From NCBI GenBank assembly GCA_946811185.2, contig OX328104.1, positions 18,545,352-18,609,351 on the forward strand: a stretch of 64,000 bases of DNA, given 5' to 3'. The stretch's first letter is position 1, and every line of letters begins with the position of its first letter. Below are positions 6,751 through 15,415 of this stretch, in pieces. The DNA comes from Hippopus hippopus. Taxonomy: Eukaryota; Mollusca; Bivalvia; Cardiida; Cardiidae. A model generated the notes under the pieces. It saw only the letters and a list, made by a program, of their open reading frames with translations, did not search any database and was not told where the DNA came from. Made by a program: the position numbers and the translations under genes.

Positions 6751-8577
6751 TTATTCATCATCCTCATCATCACTCGAATATTCATCATCCTCTTCCTCAT
6801 CATCACTCGGACATTCATCTAAAATATTAGGTACAATTTCCTTTTTCTTCGTATTCGGTATTTCCACATCCTTTTCTACTATCTTTACCGAACTAACCTT
6901 AATCTGGATCGTTTCAACGCTTTTATTTTTAAATATTCCCTCTACTTTTAAAATACAAAACAACTTACAAGCTATTCCTATATATGAAAGAGGGTCTACC
7001 TTCTTGCCCTCTTTATCGTAAAAGAGGGTCCGAGATTCTCCGTTTTCGTAAAGTTTCGCGTATAACATAGCCGATCCATTATCATTATACCTTAAAATAC
7101 TAATTGTGCTTAAATTTTTAATCTTATCTCCTTTTAGTTCTTTGTCCTTACCATGCTCTTTGAAGAAATCCGTTAGTTTTTCCAGATCTTCTTTAAAAGC
7201 TCTTTCCTTCTTCATAGGTTTTCCAGCGTTATAACATATTACAGGTAACGAGCAATCTTTTAGACCTTTTTTCTCCGAGCTATCTTTCGAACCTTTTTTC
7301 TCCGAGCTATCTTTCGAACCTTTTTTCTTCGATTTATCGGGCGATCTATCTTTTGAACCTCCCGATTTATCGGGCGAGCTATCTTTTGAACCTCCTGATT
7401 TATCAAACACATTAACACCGTATGAAAACAAAACGGGGGTACGTATAAACAACGGACCACTTTCACCATTAGAGTATCTGTACTTTACTGGTATCTTAAC
7501 AAATTCATACTCCTTGCTCTTATATTTATTCGGGTAATCTATAGAAAGATCTTCTTTACGAAATTCCCCACTTTTGATACAATCCATATCCTTCCTCATT
7601 TTTATATAGGATTTCTTACTTAATTTTAATTTTTTCACCATGTCTCGCCCAGATCCTCGGACCCCCAGACTCCCTGTCTCACCTGGAGGCCTCGCCTCTC
7701 GCCTCCTGGGAACCCGAGACTGACTCACCCTGCCTCGCCTCACGACCTCGCGGCGAGACAGACTCGGCGAGTGAGTCGTCTGGGTGTCGACTCCACAGGC
7801 CTCACGTCCACCTGAGATCTCTTTAAGATAACTCGGAAGTAGATATTTTTTTAGCGAAAAATTACTGGCTTCTTTCGCCTTTATATCACCACGTTTTACT
7901 AAATCTAAGAACCATTCTATAACCCAAGTTTGATACTTCTCATGAACACCCGAACACAGGACTTTCCCCGTTGTAAATATAAATATACTAATATATTTCT
8001 TAGCTCTATTAATTCCAAACTCGCTATAAGTTATACTCGGTTCTTCTATTAATCCTTCGTCTTCTGTTCTAATTTTATAAACCGGCATATCATCTATCGA
8101 GTCTATAGTTACGCGATAATGCTTTTCATTAATGCGGGATACCTCGAAACCGTTCGAATTTTTAATCACGCGAAATAACTTTTCTCTATCAACTGAGAAT
8201 CCTAAGTTAAAAATAACGTTTCTCATTGTCGAAACTATACGAGCTTCTAAATGGTCGAACTTAGGACAACATTTAAGGCTCCAAAATAAAAGTAAACCAG
8301 ATTTACAATCGTCAAAGTTTCTACAACCCGTAACCTGAATTACCCCATTTCTAAAAAGTTTAAGGTTAACTCCTTCGGAAAAAGTAAATGATATACAGTT
8401 TAATAAATGCTTCGTTTTATTTACCTTTCTTTTCTTTAAACCTTTTTCTCTCTCTTTATATAGCGTATGGATGAGAGAAGAATTTATGTCAACTTCATCA
8501 AAGATTACACCTAAATCAAGGTCGTTTAAGTTTGTGTATGCTGTGAAAGTGTGAGTGGATACAAAACAGTCAGACAT
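6751..8577 (-). CDS. TATA-binding-protein-like protein (giant-virus type) with long C-terminal extension
   Basis: A 608-residue protein. Residues about 8-105 look like a first TBP repeat: HTFTAYTNLNDLDLG, then ISFTFSEGVNLKLFRNGVIQ and VTGCRNFDDCKSGLLLF. Residues about 145-230 look like the second: YISIFIFTTGKVLCSGVHEK. The strand pattern F(R/T)xGxVxxxG followed by a helix is the hallmark of the TBP saddle and is closest in feel to the divergent TBP-like proteins of nucleocytoplasmic large DNA viruses. Residues about 255-312 are an Arg-rich stretch encoded by a GC-rich insert, 393-440 are Lys/Ser repeats (DKSGGSKDSSP, EKKGSKDSS), and 588-608 are an acidic tail. It probably binds viral promoters; the C-terminal half is unrecognised. 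The reading frame is unbroken. Confidence 0.65.
   Translation of the reverse strand: MSDCFVSTHTFTAYTNLNDLDLGVIFDEVDINSSLIHTLYKEREKGLKKRKVNKTKHLLNCISFTFSEGVNLKLFRNGVIQVTGCRNFDDCKSGLLLFWSLKCCPKFDHLEARIVSTMRNVIFNLGFSVDREKLFRVIKNSNGFEVSRINEKHYRVTIDSIDDMPVYKIRTEDEGLIEEPSITYSEFGINRAKKYISIFIFTTGKVLCSGVHEKYQTWVIEWFLDLVKRGDIKAKEASNFSLKKYLLPSYLKEISGGREACGVDTQTTHSPSLSRREVVRRGRVSQSRVPRRREARPPGETGSLGVRGSGRDMVKKLKLSKKSYIKMRKDMDCIKSGEFRKEDLSIDYPNKYKSKEYEFVKIPVKYRYSNGESGPLFIRTPVLFSYGVNVFDKSGGSKDSSPDKSGGSKDRSPDKSKKKGSKDSSEKKGSKDSSEKKGLKDCSLPVICYNAGKPMKKERAFKEDLEKLTDFFKEHGKDKELKGDKIKNLSTISILRYNDNGSAMLYAKLYENGESRTLFYDKEGKKVDPLSYIGIACKLFCILKVEGIFKNKSVETIQIKVSSVKIVEKDVEIPNTKKKEIVPNILDECPSDDEEEDDEYSSDDEDDE
7646..7815 (-). 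repeat. GC-rich in-frame insert in the TBP-like gene
   Basis: About 170 bases of markedly GC-rich DNA inside an AT-rich gene, encoding about 57 residues dominated by Arg, Gly, Ser and Pro with no family resemblance. Read on the minus strand it contains GGAGTCGACACCCAGACGA and later GGTGAGACAGGG, in the same order as related strings in the insert at 8965-9070. In the first string the reading frame differs between the two genes, so what is shared is DNA rather than protein. Confidence 0.6.
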
Positions 8578-8615
8578 TTATAAAATTTCTTTATTATTAA
8601 GCTGATATCAATACT

Positions 8616-8684
8616 TTAGCACCCAACCTTCTTAGCTATTCTGTTCGTCATACTTAACATCTTTAAAGCTTGTCCTCCCCGCAT
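8616..8684 (-). CDS. Possible tiny basic peptide gene, in frame after the stop of the next gene
   Basis: A 22-codon frame (starts MRGGQALKMLS, ends IAKKVGC). It continues the same reading frame as the 8709-9203 gene after its TAA, with eight open codons between. The peptide and the residues just upstream (NKRR) are strongly basic, and MRGG-Q matches the adenain cleavage consensus, as in adenovirus core peptides. It could be a separate small core peptide, a readthrough tail, or chance. Confidence 0.2.
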   Translation of the reverse strand: MRGGQALKMLSMTNRIAKKVGC

Positions 8685-8708
8685 TCTTCTTTTATTCTTT
8701 ATGTAATT

Positions 8709-9203
8709 TTAACGACCATTCTTAACCACGTATGAGAAATTTACTATCGCTTCATACACTATTTCGTTTTTCGTTAGCCCTTTCTCTACTTTACACCCTA
8801 GAGTATTCTTAACCTTAAATATTAAATCTCTCTTTGAGAGGCTCTCACTCGCGTAAATGTGTCTCCAAAACGTCGCCTTTAAGCCTACATCTCGTCTAAT
8901 TTCCGGATTGATAGAATCTAAAATACAGTTCGTATACGTAACTAGAAGCGTTGCGAATCTTGCGGAAGCCTGTCTCGCTTGAGCCCGACTCAAGTGGCGA
9001 GAGGCCCCTGTCTCGCCTGAGGTCGACCCAGGTCGGGCGACGAGATCGTCTGAGGTCGACTCCAGGTCACCCAATAACTCTTTAAATTTACCTTTAGCTA
9101 TATCTACATTTAGCAAATTCTCTTTCATGTTATATATAGCTCCCATTAAACCCCCGTCTTCGTCTAAGTTTAATTCCTTTAGAAACTCTTTTAGCGGTTC
9201 CAT
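8709..9203 (-). CDS. Small helical Polinton protein of unknown function
   Basis: A 164-residue, largely helical, charged protein that I do not recognise. Residues 1-46 (start MEPLKEFLKELNLDEDGG) and 85-164 (including RRDVGLKATFWRHIYASES and a basic C-terminus) have the AT-rich codon use of the element. Residues about 47-84 come from a GC-rich insert and are Ser/Ala/Arg-rich, so they are probably not part of the original fold. It is the last gene before the tandem arrays and may be expressed from a promoter in 9204-9240. No enzymatic motif, signal peptide or membrane segment is visible. Confidence 0.6.
   Translation of the reverse strand: MEPLKEFLKELNLDEDGGLMGAIYNMKENLLNVDIAKGKFKELLGDLESTSDDLVARPGSTSGETGASRHLSRAQARQASARFATLLVTYTNCILDSINPEIRRDVGLKATFWRHIYASESLSKRDLIFKVKNTLGCKVEKGLTKNEIVYEAIVNFSYVVKNGR
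8965..9070 (-). repeat. GC-rich in-frame insert in the small helical protein gene
   Basis: About 105 GC-rich bases. Minus-strand reading gives GGAGTCGACCTCAGACGA and, further on, GGCGAGACAGGGG and CGAGACAGG, matching the insert at 7646-7815 in order and orientation. Local inverted motifs (CTTGAGCCCGACTCAAG, GGTCGACCCAGGTCG) give it a palindromic character. Confidence 0.6.
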
Positions 9204-9239
9204 ACGTTTTTACGTTTACTTCGATTCATTTTTCAAAAA

Positions 9240-9680
9240 TGAGCGCTCGTTCGATCTTTAGGCACTCACTCGATCTTAACCCATCTGATTATCTTCAGGC
9301 ACTCGCTCGATCTTTCAGATTATCTTTAGGCACTCACTCGATCTTTAGGCACTCGCTCGATCACTCGTTCGATCTTTAGGCACTCGCTCGATCTTAACCC
9401 ATCTGATTATCTTCAGGCACTCGCTCGATCTTTCAGATTATCTTTAGGCACTCACTCGATCTTTAGGCACTCGCTCGATCACTCGTTCGATCTTTAGGCA
9501 CTCACTCGATCTTAACCCATCTGATTATCTTCAGGCACTCGCTCGATCTTTCAGATTATCTTTAGGCACTCACTCGATCTTTAGGCACTCGCTCGATCTC
9601 TCGCTCGATCTTTAGGCACTCGCTCGATGCACCGTTCCGATTATCTTAATGCACTCGCTCGACCTTAACCCCCATTTGAC
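9240..9680. repeat. Tandem array, about 118-bp higher-order unit built from an 18-19-bp monomer
   Basis: The monomer is close to TTTAGGCACTCGCTCGATC. Groups of monomers, together with TTAACCCATCTGATTATC, form a unit of about 118 bases repeated three times (from about 9249, 9367 and 9485), then decaying copies to 9680. It begins about 40 bases before the start of the last viral gene, so it may belong to the element's subterminal or terminal repeat. Confidence 0.75.
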
Positions 9681-9687
9681 CTTTACC

Positions 9688-10330
9688 CTCTGATGACCTT
9701 AATGCACCCATTTGACCTAGAGAGTTTTGCGCTTGACTTGCACCAGAGTTAGGCCGGCGGAGGGGAACCTCCCTAGCGGGAGAGAGTTTGACGCTTGACT
9801 CTGACCATTTATAATTGTGTTCCTCTCACGACATTAATGCATTTTTTTACCTTAAGGCGCGGGAGAGAGTTTTACGCTTGACTCAGACCAGAGTTAGGCT
9901 AGTAGAGGGGACCAGTCTAGCGGAGGGGGGTTTTGTGCTTGACTTGACCAGAGTTAGGCTGGTGGAGGGGGCCAGAGAGTTTATGCTTTACTTGACCAGA
10001 GTTAGGCAGGTGGAGGAGACCACTCTATTTTTTATGCTTGACTTGACCAGAGTTAGGCTGGTGGAGGGGGCCACCCTAGTGGGGGGAGAGTTTTGTGCTT
10101 GACTTGACCAGAGTTAGGCTGGTGGAGGGGGCCAGAGAGTTTATGCTTGACTTGACCGGAGTTAGGCAGGTGGAGGGGACCACTCTAGCGGTGGGGTTTT
10201 GTGCTTGACTTGACCAGAGTTAGGCAGGTGGAGGGGACCGGAGTAGGGGGGAGGGGGTTTTGTGCTTGAGTTGACCAGGGGAGGAGATAGAGTGGTTGAG
10301 GGGGACCGTGTTAGGCAGGAAGAGTTGACC
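9688..10330. repeat. Irregular minisatellite, 45-65-bp units
   Basis: About nine copies of a unit containing GACTTGACCAGAGTTAGGC followed by TGGTGGAGGGGACCA and a G-rich stretch with TTTTGTGCTT. Unit length varies. The only long reading frame here (9815-10102) is an artefact of the repeat. It lies at or near the right end of the viral element. Confidence 0.75.
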
Positions 10331-10496
10331 TGCTAAGCGTGAGCCAGTTCTCTCCGTTTATATCTACTCACAACAAAACAACTGAGCGACTTTTCTCTAT
10401 AATTTAAAAAACGTAAACATTCATTTTAACTAAAAAAATAGAAATTCTACTGCGCTCTTGCGTTTGTTTGGACAGGAGTTTAACGCTGTTTTTTCA
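10331..10496. other. Probable junction between viral element and host DNA
   Basis: AT-rich, non-repetitive sequence between the last minisatellite unit and the first host SINE. It should contain the element terminus and target duplication, but without the left end neither can be identified. Confidence 0.4.
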
Positions 10497-10810
10497 GCCG
10501 AGCCCCAGTAGCTCAGTCGGTAGCGTGCAGGACTTGAGAACAGGGGGTCACTGGTTCGATCCCTGGCTCGGCCAATTTCTTTCCGAGGATTAATGATAGT
10601 CACTGCGACAGGATTAATGCCTCTCCCACCGCTGACCATTGCTTCGACGATGGCTATGTGGGAAAGCAGCAAGTGGCTTGAAAAGAAAATTGTGTGGAGT
10701 ACTGTTAAAAGAGACTCCAGGAAGGAAAGCATGCATAGGTGCACTGGCCGCCACGATATAATTAAAATATTGTTGAAAACAGCGTTAAACACCATACAAC
10801 AAACTAACCG
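10497..10810 (+). mobile_element. SINE family L, copy 1
   Basis: tRNA-like head with A box (TAGCTCAGTCGGTAGCG) and B box (GGTTCGATCCC), followed by the family body (CCACCGCTGACCATTG) and the tail GCGTTAAACACCATACAAC. Not a functional tRNA gene: the head continues into the SINE body. Confidence 0.85.
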
Positions 10811-10827
10811 ATTAAAGCTGCTTTAAG

Positions 10828-11056
10828 CTATGAGGTCATATCACGGCGGTCAGTGGACCTATGCATGTGCACTCTGGCTTTTTCACACCAGTTCTGACAA
10901 AACTTTCTTTCCAAGTCACTGACTACTTTTCTCACTTGCATCAGAGGTGAGAGTCGAAAAATCGAGGGAAATAGAGCTTGCCGCAACCGGGTATCAAACC
11001 TGCAACGACTAGCTCGCAAGTAAGATACGCTAGCCGCTGAGCTACCGGGCCGGGCA
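10828..11056 (-). mobile_element. tRNA-derived SINE of another family (T)
   Basis: On the minus strand it starts GCCCGGCCCGGTAGCTCAGC (A box) and has a degenerate B box (GGTTTGATACCC). The body includes CAAGTCAGTGACTTGGAAAG-like sequence. One copy seen. Confidence 0.6.
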
Positions 11057-11626
11057 GAAATTCACGTATTGAACATAATTGATAAAAAAGAGCAAACATT
11101 ATTTCTCAAAAACATTCTATTTTTTTCGTAATGAAATAGACAGTCCAGTCGAAACGTAACGTTTTCAAAATATCGCAGACAAATACTAGTTCAATCTTCA
11201 ACACTCCACAATGGGCGGTTTACCTTGATTAAATATCCTAATGAATATTTTTGCATTTTGATAGAAATTATAGGCCTACCTTTTATTTGCCTCTTTTCAA
11301 TCAGGTGCAGAAATTATATCTTTTATTTGCCTCTGTTGAATCAAGTGTAATAACTCATTTTAACGATCACAATGACTCCATTTTGTAACAAGATTTTTAT
11401 CTCATACGCACATGTACATTTGACATGAAAAGCACGAATAAATAGTCACGTGGTCTAAGTTTCTGGGAATGTTTCTTGAAAGTAACTGTATTCAAACACT
11501 TGTTATTGAAAATGTGTTTGTGTAAGGATATGTTACCCATCATGAACCTAGTTTTTCAATATGCTTGGCCTCATAATGTAAATGTTTTCAAATTGACCAT
11601 GGGGTAGTGTGCTGTTTTATTTGTTG
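11057..11626. other. Host intergenic DNA without recognised features
   Basis: AT-rich noncoding DNA; a short internal duplication around TTTTATTTGCCTCT (about 11281 and 11326) is the only structure seen. Confidence 0.5.
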
Positions 11627-11637
11627 CACTCTCTCCA

Positions 11638-11949
11638 ACCAGCCGGCATAGCTCAATAGGTAGAGCGTAGGACTCGTGAACGTCATGTTTCGAGTCACTT
11701 GAGGGTGTGGGTTCGATCCCCACGGCTGGCCATCTAAAATTACTAATAGTCTGTCGGATGAGACGTTAAACCGAGGTCCCGTGTGACGGTGCTATACACC
11801 GAGCACTTTAAAGAACAGGGCGTAACTTATGATGGGTTTCGTCCTGTATCTGAACTATCCCCCGTAACAATACTAACAGCTTTCAGGGGGCGTCGCCCAT
11901 ATGGGCAGCCGGTGGTGACGATAAATAAACGCAAATTCAATCACCCAAT
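11638..11949 (+). mobile_element. SINE family J, copy 1
   Basis: tRNA-like head GCCGGCATAGCTCAATAGG with B box GGGTTCGATCCCC, then a conserved body containing GAGACGTTAAACCGAGGTCC and TATCCCCCGTAACAATACT. Flanked by an 11-base direct repeat CACTCTCTCCA (11627-11637 and 11950-11960), a target-site duplication. Confidence 0.88.
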
Positions 11950-12239
11950 CACTCTCTCCACCATTTTCAGATGTCAAAATTAACATTGAGTTTAAAGGTG
12001 GCCCTTCAGATTTTGGGACGAAAATTTTACAAAAATACAAAAAAATCATCCTTATACTCCCAAAGCCTTTTAATTTTCATTCATAAAACCCCAGTAGTCG
12101 AAAACCATCCTACAACAAGAGAAATTAAGAGACTTACTACGGCCCAGGTCGACACCGACGGGAAACACGGTCTATTTTTACATGAGCAACTCGCTCATTT
12201 ACTTACCGGAAATACACAGACGAAGCTTCAAACATAGCG

Positions 12240-12744
12240 TCCGAAGAAGACATTATGGAAAATAATTACATGTTTGTTATGTTATGGAATTTAAGCGTCA
12301 TTAGTCAGGTGCCAGTCACTTGACATTCCCACAATGCTTTTTTGATTTCTGGCGCGAAATCTAAAAATACCTTAAGAGGCTACGTAGCCTTTTTAGGAAA
12401 CACCATCAAAAAAATTTTTTTTTTATAATTTTATGATTCTTAATTATTGATGATTTGTATTGTTTTTTCATATAAATTTCAGTGATATATATATTTTTTA
12501 ATTTGGTGAGATGTAAAAATTCTAAATACCCACCTTTAATGGATAAAATCATTAAAATAAAATTTTAAATTCTTACAGTATTTTTTCTCTCGTGGTTTTT
12601 GTAAAATAATCAGGTTAGGTAGGCCACCAAGAAATTTCCAAAAACAAATTTTAGATGGACGATTTTGAGCCAAATGCTAGTTTTTATACCAACCAAACGG
12701 ACTATAGTTCAAAATGAATAAAGTGGATACTCTCAGTGCGAGCT
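12240..12744. other. AT-rich host DNA, nothing recognised
   Basis: No gene, SINE or foldback recognised; several poly-T runs. Confidence 0.5.
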
Positions 12745-12960
12745 TAACCGTTAGGCTGCTAAGCGCGACTCTCTGACCTTTTACGGACAGTGTAGATCAA
12801 GATTAGACTGCACGGAATGTGCAGTCTGATCTTTGATCTACAATGTCTGTTAAAGAGACAATTTTACTCAAAGAAATAAGTTTCAAATAACATTTGGGTT
12901 TTTACCATCGGCTTGAAAGTTTCATTTAGCTCATTTAGCTCGATAAGGTTTAAGATAAAA
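12745..12960 (+). mobile_element. MITE family A, copy 1
   Basis: Family A is a TTAA-flanked element of about 215 bases: CCCTTAGGCTGCTAAGCGCG at one end, an internal hairpin GATCAGACTGCAC-N5-GTGCAGTCTGATC, and the complementary terminal CCTTATCCTGCTAAA-type end. This copy has the hairpin at about 12785-12848 with small changes. Confidence 0.8.
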
Positions 12961-13090
12961 GTTTGATAACAAAGCAGTTTTTGTCAAAATATCTTGCAAA
13001 GTAGTGGACAGTATAGATCCAAGATCAAACTGCGCGTTCTGCGCAGTCTGATCTTGATCTACACTGTCCTCAAAGAATTATTTATCACGG
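12961..13090. mobile_element. MITE family A, copy 2 (partial, hairpin core)
   Basis: Hairpin core 13003-13068 is intact, but its arm reads CTGCGCG instead of CTGCACG with the matching change on the other arm, so pairing is kept. Termini are not recognisable. Confidence 0.65.
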
Positions 13091-13534
13091 TTCAGCGTTG
13101 CATAGGTCAAGAAGGTAATACGCCTTTTTAAGAAAGCAAAATCCATTTGACATAATTGGGGTTTAGGTTAGAACTTATTTCCACGAAATGATTGCCGGAG
13201 GTATCGAAATCATTTCTGACGAAATGTGAAAAGGTTACCGTGCTTTCCCTAATGGCCGACCACGACCGGAAGCTAAATCCTGGTTAAATGCAAGGATAAA
13301 TCAAGGAAGATCTATTAACCTTTCTATCTGCCATATGCGACTGTCGATGGATTTTACCGTAGATGTAGACGAAGATCAGATTGCAGCTACATGCAAATTG
13401 ATATTGGTCTACATTTTCTGTCTCCCTATTATTAGTTTAAGATATGCGATTCAAAATGAATACTAAAAAAGCTATTGAATTTCTAATTTTGATGGTAGAC
13501 AGTGTAAATCTAGCGTGGTACGGATTCACCTTTT

Positions 13535-13735
13535 CAACGTTCAATTATAAACTCGACCTCTTTCAAACAGACAGCGTTTCAGACAGAGTAGATCAAGATC
13601 AGACTGCACGGAACGTGCAGTCTGATCTTCAATCCACAATGTCCGATAAGGAGATTATATTTCTCCAAAAAATAAACTTTGAAATAGTAGAATTATGGGT
13701 TTTACTATCGGCTTGAACGTTTCATTTCACTTATT
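13535..13735 (+). mobile_element. MITE family A, copy 3
   Basis: Hairpin at about 13586-13650 followed by the family's right part (TTTTACTATCGGCTTGAA). Confidence 0.7.
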
Positions 13736-13741
13736 TTGAAG

Positions 13742-13952
13742 GTAAATTCCTAGCCTTCTAAATAAATTAACTTTCAAGCCAATAGTAAAAAAAACGAATA
13801 ATGTTATTTCAAACTCATTTTTTGGATTAAAAAAATCTCCTAATCGGACAGTGTAGATCCAAGATCAGACTGCACGTTCTGTGCAGTCTGATCTTGATCT
13901 ACACTGTCCGCAAAAGGTCAGCTAGTCGCGCTTAGCAGCTTAAGAGTTAAGG
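13742..13952 (-). mobile_element. MITE family A, copy 4
   Basis: Opposite orientation to copy 3 and almost adjacent to it; hairpin 13848-13912 and the GTCGCGCTTAGCAGC end are clear. Confidence 0.8.
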
Positions 13953-14076
13953 GTAGAAAGAGATGCTAACGTGGAAAGTATGAATAAACTCAGACTGACA
14001 GTCTTGAAGGATTAACAGGAATTATATAGACTATCAATCCTTTCGTCGATAAGAGCAAGTGTAGTTCCCATTGCGT

Positions 14077-14142
14077 ACAGTGTAGATCAAGATCAGACTA
14101 TATATAACATGCAGTCTGATCTTGGATCTATACTCTCCGGCT
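14077..14142. repeat. Family A hairpin core, isolated
   Basis: Only the paired core is recognisable; the loop region has drifted (ATATATAACATG). Confidence 0.55.
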
Positions 14143-14363
14143 TTCGTGTGAGATATAATAGCTAAAAACGCAGCGAACTAAGACTCGCTTAGTCGTTTGT
14201 TACCGATGAAATATATCGTCTACTTGAATATGCCGCTCAAAGGGTTACGTTAATTATAGGTGGGTTATTTGACTATAAAAATCAAGTAACTAGCTAATGA
14301 AATGCATACTAAACGCTTTTAGCGCCAGATCTATTAACTCTTCACCACACGTCAAAAACTTAG

Positions 14364-15033
14364 GACCAGCCCGCATAGCTCAGTTGGTAGAGCGTAAGAC
14401 TCGTGAACGTAATGTTTCGGGTCACTTAAAGGCCCAGTAGAGGCCAAAATATCAAAGCAGATGCCATAATACATTTGAATTTAAATCATACCAATTATAA
14501 GTATGGAAAATATTGTGGAGATGACAATCTGTTATCATGTGGTCGGGCCAGTTGTTAGTCGTTGGCAGAAAAGAAGAATTTTAAAATCAGGCAAAAAGTA
14601 AACAAAAGACACAGCTATCTGGCAGGTTTTAACCTAGTTTTGAAATTAATTTCTCTGTCAGCGACTAACACTTGGACCGACCGTCCAATGACAGATTGCC
14701 ATCTTCACAATAATTTCCATACTTTTAAATGGTATGATATAAATTTAAATGCATTTAAACACCTGCTTTGTTTACTTTTGGCCTTTATTGTTACTTTGAG
14801 TGTGTGGGTTCGATTCCCACGGCTGGCCATCTAAAATTACTAATAGTCTTTCGGAGGAGACGTTAAACCGAGGTCACGTGTGACGGTGCTATACACCGAG
14901 CACGTTAAAGAACCAGGCGTAACTTAGGATGGGTTTCGTCCTGTATCTGCACTATCCCCCGTAACAATACTAACAGCTTTCAGGGGGCGTCACCCATATG
15001 GGACGATAAATAAACGAAAATTCACTCAATCAA
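14364..15033 (+). mobile_element. SINE family J, copy 2, split by a MITE
   Basis: Head (GCATAGCTCAGTTGGTAGAG) and body (GAGACGTTAAACCGAGGTCA) match copy 1. Flanked by the direct repeat TCAAAAACTTAG (14352-14363 and 15034-15045). Its tRNA head is interrupted by MITE K copy 1. Confidence 0.85.
14430..14795 (+). mobile_element. MITE family K, copy 1
   Basis: 366 bases starting AGGCCCAGTAGAGGCCAAAA and ending TTATTGTTACT, flanked by TTAA (14426-14429) and TTGA (14796-14799). Two further copies at 46832-47148 and 60321-60684. It lies between the A and B boxes of SINE J. Confidence 0.85.
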
Positions 15034-15199
15034 TCAAAAACTTAGACTTTGCCAAATTAAAAGCATTTGCAGACTACAATTTATTTGTGGCTCAAATGAT
15101 GAAATTTTTCTTCGATTGGGTATAAAACATTGTAGGAAAAGGAGAAAATGCTGGTCAATGCATACTGAACACTTTCATCGCCATAAATATAAATTTTTG

Positions 15200-15415
15200 C
15201 CACTCGTCAAAATCTCAGACTTGGCCAAATTAAGAGCGTTTGTAGATTAAATTTATATACGGCTCTAACGTTGGAATTTGTCTTTGATAGGATAGGAAAA
15301 AATGTAGAAATAAGAGAAAATGCTGGTTACCAGCATTTTCTTTTTTCCCACAATGTTCTCAAGAGAGATTCTTCCTAAGGGTTGTTAAAACTCGGAATTG
15401 TGTGGTGAACGGTTA
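15200..15415 (-). mobile_element. MITE family E, copy 2
   Basis: Family E is a TTAA-flanked MITE of about 220 bases with a central palindrome of about 65 bases around GCTGGTNACCAGC. Here the arms GAGAAAATGCTGGT / ACCAGCATTTTC are clear; the right end is TTAA 15412-15415. Confidence 0.75.

Larger units (their letters stand above)
1..10430. mobile_element. Right part of an endogenous Polinton/Maverick (adintovirus-like) element
   Basis: The region holds, in compact order, an A32/FtsK-HerA packaging ATPase, a penton-like minor capsid protein, a parvovirus-type PLA2, a retroviral-type integrase with chromodomain, an adenain-type cysteine protease and a fiber. Together these are diagnostic of Polintons/adintoviruses. 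Coding is AT-rich, dense and intronless, unlike the repeat-filled DNA after 10.4 kb. Polymerase B and the major capsid protein are not present and should lie left of base 1. The right boundary is placed between the tandem arrays (ending near 10330) and a host SINE starting at 10497; no terminal inverted repeat or 6-base target duplication could be proved because the left end is outside the window. Three genes carry breaks, so the copy is probably inactive. Confidence 0.9.
14330..15165 (-). mobile_element. MITE family E, copy 1, split by a SINE
   Basis: Left part (TTAACTCTTCACCACACGTC) and right part (ACTTTGCCAAATTAAAAGCA ... GGAAAAGGAGAAAATGCTGG) of one family E element are separated by SINE J copy 2. 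The split point carries the SINE's 12-base duplication. Confidence 0.65.

Noticed and set aside
7260..7469. Small basic repetitive frame on the minus strand
   Set aside because: Shadow of the Lys/Ser repeat region of the TBP-like gene in another frame.
9240..9680. CRISPR array
   Set aside because: Regular repeats, but the spacers are themselves repeated, there are no cas genes and the genome is eukaryotic.
9815..10102. 95-residue frame with TRVRLVEG-type repeats
   Set aside because: It is a translation of the minisatellite; unit length varies and no start or codon signal supports it.
10497..10573. tRNA gene (also at 11638, 19298, 24010, 25975, 46135, 53246)
   Set aside because: Heads resemble tRNAs with A and B boxes but continue into a conserved SINE body and tail and have target duplications, so they are SINEs.
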